Below, in pieces: positions 61,214-64,000 of a stretch of 64,000 nt of DNA (position 1 is the stretch's first letter; the number at the start of each line of letters is the position of its first letter). The notes under the pieces are model-generated. The model had not been told where the DNA came from, did not search any database, and saw nothing but the letters and a program-made list of their open reading frames with translations. This DNA is from Pontibaca salina (lineage in GTDB: Bacteria; Pseudomonadota; Alphaproteobacteria; Rhodobacterales; Rhodobacteraceae). The position numbers were made by a program, and so were the translations under genes. The stretch covers positions 141,644 through 205,643 of the forward strand of contig NZ_JAEIJD010000006.1 of NCBI RefSeq assembly GCF_016307205.1, in the 5' to 3' direction.

Positions 61214-62220
61214 CAGCCGCCCGTATGGCTCATGTGGCGCGACATCTGCCCGTCGAGACGCTGGCGGGAATAGTCGAAATCGTGGCCCTTGGGCTTGTGT
61301 AGAATCGCATTGCGGATTGCGTCGTGCAGCGGCAGGTCACTGTCGGGATGTTCGCGCAGGGCAGGGCGCAGATCGGCCTTGTCCTCTTGACCGAGACACA
61401 TGAACAGCTCCCCCGTGCAGGTCAGGCGCACACGGTTGCAGCTTTCGCAGAAATTGTGGCTGAGCGGTGTGATGAAGCCGATCTTCTGACCCGTTTCCTC
61501 CAGCCGCACATAGCGCGCCGGTCCGCCAGTCCGTTCGGCCAGATCGCTGACGGTATAGGCACTCTCGTATTGCGCCCGCACGTCTTTCAGCGACCAATAT
61601 TGCCCGATGCGGTTCTCGTTGCCGATATCGCCCATCGGCATGACCTCGATCCAAGTCAGGTCCATGCCGCGCTCGGCGCACCATTCGGTGAGCTTGGGCA
61701 GTTCCTCTTCGTTGAAACCTTTGAGCGCAACCGTGTTTATCTTGACCCGCAGCCCGGCCTTCTGGGCCGCATCGATGCCGCGCAACACTTGCGGCAGGCG
61801 GCCCCAGCGGGTTACGTCGGCGAACTTGCCCTCGTCCAGTGTGTCAAGCGAGATATTGATCCGCCGTACCCCTGCCGCGGCCAAATCGTCGGCATACCGT
61901 TCCAGCTGCGAGCCGTTGGTGGTCAGCGTCAGCTCTTTCAGCGCGCCTCTTTCCAGATGGCGCGACATGTCGTTGAAAAAGGTCATGATTCCGCGCCGGA
62001 CCAGCGGTTCGCCCCCGGTGATGCGCAGCTTTTCCACCCCTAGGTCAATGAACGCGCTGCACATGCGGTCGAGTTCCTCAAGCGTCAGCAGTTCTTTCTT
62101 GGGCAGAAAGGTCATGTTCTCCGACATGCAATAGACGCAGCGGAAATCACACCGGTCGGTGACGGAGACGCGCAGATAAGTGATCGCGCGCGCGAATGGA
62201 TCAATCAATGGGGTATTCAT
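61213..62220 (-). CDS. moaA: GTP 3',8-cyclase MoaA
   Basis: 335 residues of the radical-SAM family. The N-terminal cluster is CDFRCVYC (Cys24, 28, 31). The C-terminal second cluster is [22 protein letters not shown], with three cysteines placed as in MoaA. The C-terminal GG dipeptide needed for activity is present (SHTGG). It starts molybdenum-cofactor synthesis; SoxC in this window needs the product. ATG 62220 has CACCATCTCCGTC-type sequence upstream (weak site). The longer frame to 62703 overlaps the divergent lipoprotein gene. Confidence 0.95.
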   Translation of the reverse strand: MNTPLIDPFARAITYLRVSVTDRCDFRCVYCMSENMTFLPKKELLTLEELDRMCSAFIDLGVEKLRITGGEPLVRRGIMTFFNDMSRHLERGALKELTLTTNGSQLERYADDLAAAGVRRINISLDTLDEGKFADVTRWGRLPQVLRGIDAAQKAGLRVKINTVALKGFNEEELPKLTEWCAERGMDLTWIEVMPMGDIGNENRIGQYWSLKDVRAQYESAYTVSDLAERTGGPARYVRLEETGQKIGFITPLSHNFCESCNRVRLTCTGELFMCLGQEDKADLRPALREHPDSDLPLHDAIRNAILHKPKGHDFDYSRQRLDGQMSRHMSHTGG

Positions 62221-62299
62221 GACGGAGATGGTAATGTTTCGCCCCGGCGGCGACAAGGGGGATGTGACAATTGAAACAGGGCAGTGTAATGTTTTCGCC

Positions 62300-62707
62300 A
62301 TGAGGCTTTTACTCCTGCTTGCGCCGCTACTGCTGTTCGGCTGTGACACGTTGAATGATACTGTTGCTTCGTCAGCCCCTGCAGCCGAACCCAAGGCGGC
62401 AGGCAAGGTAGAAGCTGAGTCTGACAGAACCTTGCCCCTGAGCGGGGCTGAGTCCGGCACCGCACGGCGCACCGTGGCCAGTTTGGGCGATCCGGGACGG
62501 GCCGGCATGTGGCTGGAAACTCCGCTGGTGCAGAAGGAAACGCCGGGCCGCGTTCGCGTGGTTTCCAGCGGTGTCAGTGCCTCGGTCACACTGATCCCGA
62601 TCAAGGGGGCCGCCACAGCAGGCAGCCGACTTTCGCTTGCTGCGATGCGTGGTTTAGATGCCCCATTGGGCGATCTCATCCAGTTGGAAGTCACCATCGG
62701 CAAATGA
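62300..62707 (+). CDS. small lipoprotein of unknown function
   Basis: 135 residues starting at ATG 62300 with a lipoprotein signal ([19 protein letters not shown], lipobox cysteine residue 15). The mature part contains [40 protein letters not shown] and [19 protein letters not shown]. Similar short lipoproteins in Rhodobacterales carry misleading sugar-dehydratase names; no enzyme motif is visible here. The ribosome binding site is weak. It diverges from moaA. Confidence 0.72.
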   Translation: MRLLLLLAPLLLFGCDTLNDTVASSAPAAEPKAAGKVEAESDRTLPLSGAESGTARRTVASLGDPGRAGMWLETPLVQKETPGRVRVVSSGVSASVTLIPIKGAATAGSRLSLAAMRGLDAPLGDLIQLEVTIGK

Positions 62708-62850
62708 CCCTGCAGCCAAGATCCAGCATTAACCTATTGTCGGGCATATACTTTGACCTAAGTCAGCAAAATTCGTGGTTTTCGCCCACGAAGTCGGCAA
62801 TCAGGTTAGGGGCAACTATGCAGCGCTTGCCGTTGGGCAGGTTCTCTAGA

Positions 62851-63117
62851 TTAGCGCGTTTTGGGAGCTGCAGATTTCGACGAGCGCCCGGTGGAGGATG
62901 GCAATGCCGGCGTCACGGGCGGCGGTTTGTCTGCGAGTGTTTTAGAGGCTGGTTTATGGAAGCCGGTGGCGAGCTGCACCAGCGCGCTCGCAATCAAGCC
63001 GATACTTCCAGCCATGCAGTACAGTAGTAAGGAAAACCGGACCGACGCTCCGAAGAGGAGTGCCGCGAAAAATGCGGTACCCCCTAGAATTATGCCGATC
63101 AGGATATTTCTCACCAT
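62851..63117 (-). CDS. small membrane protein of unknown function
   Basis: 88 residues from ATG 63117 (CGAGGTACTCGA upstream). Two hydrophobic segments (NILIGIILGGTAFFAALLFG and RFSLLLYCMAGSIGLIASAL) are followed by a basic, proline-rich tail (SKTLADKPPPVTPALPSSTG). The tail could interact with a soluble partner. I do not recognise the family. A longer in-frame opening to 63255 is not supported. Confidence 0.6.
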   Translation of the reverse strand: MVRNILIGIILGGTAFFAALLFGASVRFSLLLYCMAGSIGLIASALVQLATGFHKPASKTLADKPPPVTPALPSSTGRSSKSAAPKTR

Positions 63118-63759
63118 TCGAGTACCTCGATGGGGAGCGTTATAAAGAAAGCCTATCGAAACCAGAGCTTTAGCTGGTTTCAGATATGGACACTTCTGGA
63201 AACGTTCCGCACCTATGATAGCGAACTGACAACGGTGAGAAAAGCACGCATGCACATTTCATCCTGCTTTTTTCCGCATTGACGATATTGCTTGTCCGTT
63301 ACGAGTGCGACCACATCGCGCGCATGAGCGCAGGCGGACTGTGCGAGCACCCCTTGGGCGACCCGGGTGTGGGGGCGGAAAATGGTACCTTGTCGGCATG
63401 AAGATGGTAGCGGTAGCAACCCTTTATTAAATTGCAGCGAATGTTTCAAAAAAACTCGCTGTTTTCGCCGAAATCTGCTATGGTCAAAGAAACCACTTTG
63501 CGAAAACGATAGACGTCGTCACCGAAGGTCGGGATCAGCAGCCCTGTTGCGGAAAACCCTTTCACCAAGGTCTGGATCGGCCTGACTACCAATTATTTCC
63601 GAGCTATTTCGGCAGGTCGGTAGTGACGATAGAATTCGGGCGTTTCAAGGACGATTTGATTAACGGCTTCCGGAATTGGCAATGAAGTTTTTTCTTTGAC
63701 AACCAGAGATAGCCCGATGGCGATCGCTGTTGGGTATATGCAACGAGTGGAGAGTGGAC
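63118..63759. other. 642-base gap before the last gene
   Basis: Short frames occur on both strands, none with motifs or a good ribosome binding site. It probably holds the promoter of the gene starting at 63760. Nothing else identified. Confidence 0.45.
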
Positions 63760-64000
63760 GTGTTCAAATCCGATGATTTCAGCGGGCCGTCCCTGGACGA
63801 TCTGGTTTGGACCATTGAGGGCCCGACCGGGGTTGCTGGCTCGGTCGGGACGGATGCCAATGATGCCTATCTGGAACTGGTGACCCCAGACGGCAATTAT
63901 GACGCCTGGCGGACCAATAATGGCGCGCGGGCGATGCAGGCGGTGTCGGACGAGGATTTCCAGGTCGAGACCCGGTTTCTGACCACCCCGAGCGAGCGGT
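63760..64000 (+). CDS. N-terminal part of a probably large secreted protein, concanavalin-like start (partial)
   Basis: The frame opens at GTG 63760 behind GGAGAGTGGAC and stays open to the window end (80 residues). It begins FKSDDFSGPSLDDLVWTIEG and continues ATNDAYLELVTPDG-like (DANDAYLELVTPDGNYDAW), ending EDFQVETRFLTTPSERF. The DDFSG...W opening is typical of concanavalin/LamG-like domains of extracellular bacterial proteins with DUF1349 or glycan-binding regions. No classical signal peptide is present; such proteins often use type I secretion through C-terminal repeats, which cannot be checked here. Function unknown. Confidence 0.55.
   Translation, partial: MFKSDDFSGPSLDDLVWTIEGPTGVAGSVGTDANDAYLELVTPDGNYDAWRTNNGARAMQAVSDEDFQVETRFLTTPSER

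Overview
The window is a GC-rich stretch of an alphaproteobacterial chromosome, most likely from the Rhodobacteraceae (Roseobacter group). Three things point there: a complete Paracoccus-type sox cluster with soxCD, aerobic cobaltochelatase cobS next to a DnaJ-like gene, and the rpsO/pnp, truB/rbfA and pntAB neighbourhoods. I found no CRISPR array, rRNA operon, prophage or intact insertion sequence. Mobile DNA is limited to a truncated transposase, a decayed zinc-ribbon reading frame beside a tRNA-Ser, and short repeats.

Left part (1-14.2 kb). The end of a urea/amide-type ABC transporter and an acetamidase/formamidase lead into a sulfur-oxidation island. soxR and soxS (minus strand) diverge from soxV, soxX, soxY, soxZ, soxA, soxB, soxC and soxD. 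Further genes follow: a DUF302 protein, two exported metallo-beta-lactamase-fold proteins (one with a degenerate metal site) and an exported DsrE-like protein. soxW is missing between soxV and soxX. An ACATAT-centred motif lies upstream of several of these units and may be a shared SoxR operator. Together the genes encode the periplasmic thiosulfate-oxidising multienzyme system (SoxXA, SoxYZ, SoxB, SoxCD) with thiol-redox support (SoxS, SoxV).

14.7-22.4 kb. A cobalamin riboswitch precedes a TonB-dependent receptor and a BtuCDF-like ABC importer, so B12 is the likely cargo although the receptor resembles siderophore receptors. An mntR regulator diverges from a small helical protein and a Fe/Mn superoxide dismutase. 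Two MntR-type palindromes lie between them, and a 37-bp direct repeat flanks the module.

22.4-31 kb. Mostly housekeeping genes: CAP-domain lipoprotein, 5-formyl-THF cyclo-ligase, MgtE, guanine deaminase, histidinol-phosphatase, an XRE regulator, quinone oxidoreductase and a Bax-inhibitor-1 protein, ending in a gene-poor stretch beside tRNA-Ser(CGA).

31-40.5 kb. An XRE-cupin regulator heads a cluster of two dimethylglycine/sarcosine-dehydrogenase-type flavoproteins around a homocysteine S-methyltransferase. Together these could demethylate glycine betaine stepwise to glycine. An RluA pseudouridine synthase, an aldehyde dehydrogenase and a 1-Cys peroxiredoxin follow.

40.6-64 kb. Core genes: pnp, rpsO, truB, rbfA, dapB, cobS, a DnaJ-like gene, bolA, gatB, pepN, pntA, pntB, waaA and moaA, with several small uncharacterised proteins. 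The window ends inside the start of a probably secreted protein. Many start sites were chosen from Shine-Dalgarno position rather than longest frame, and this is stated where it matters.
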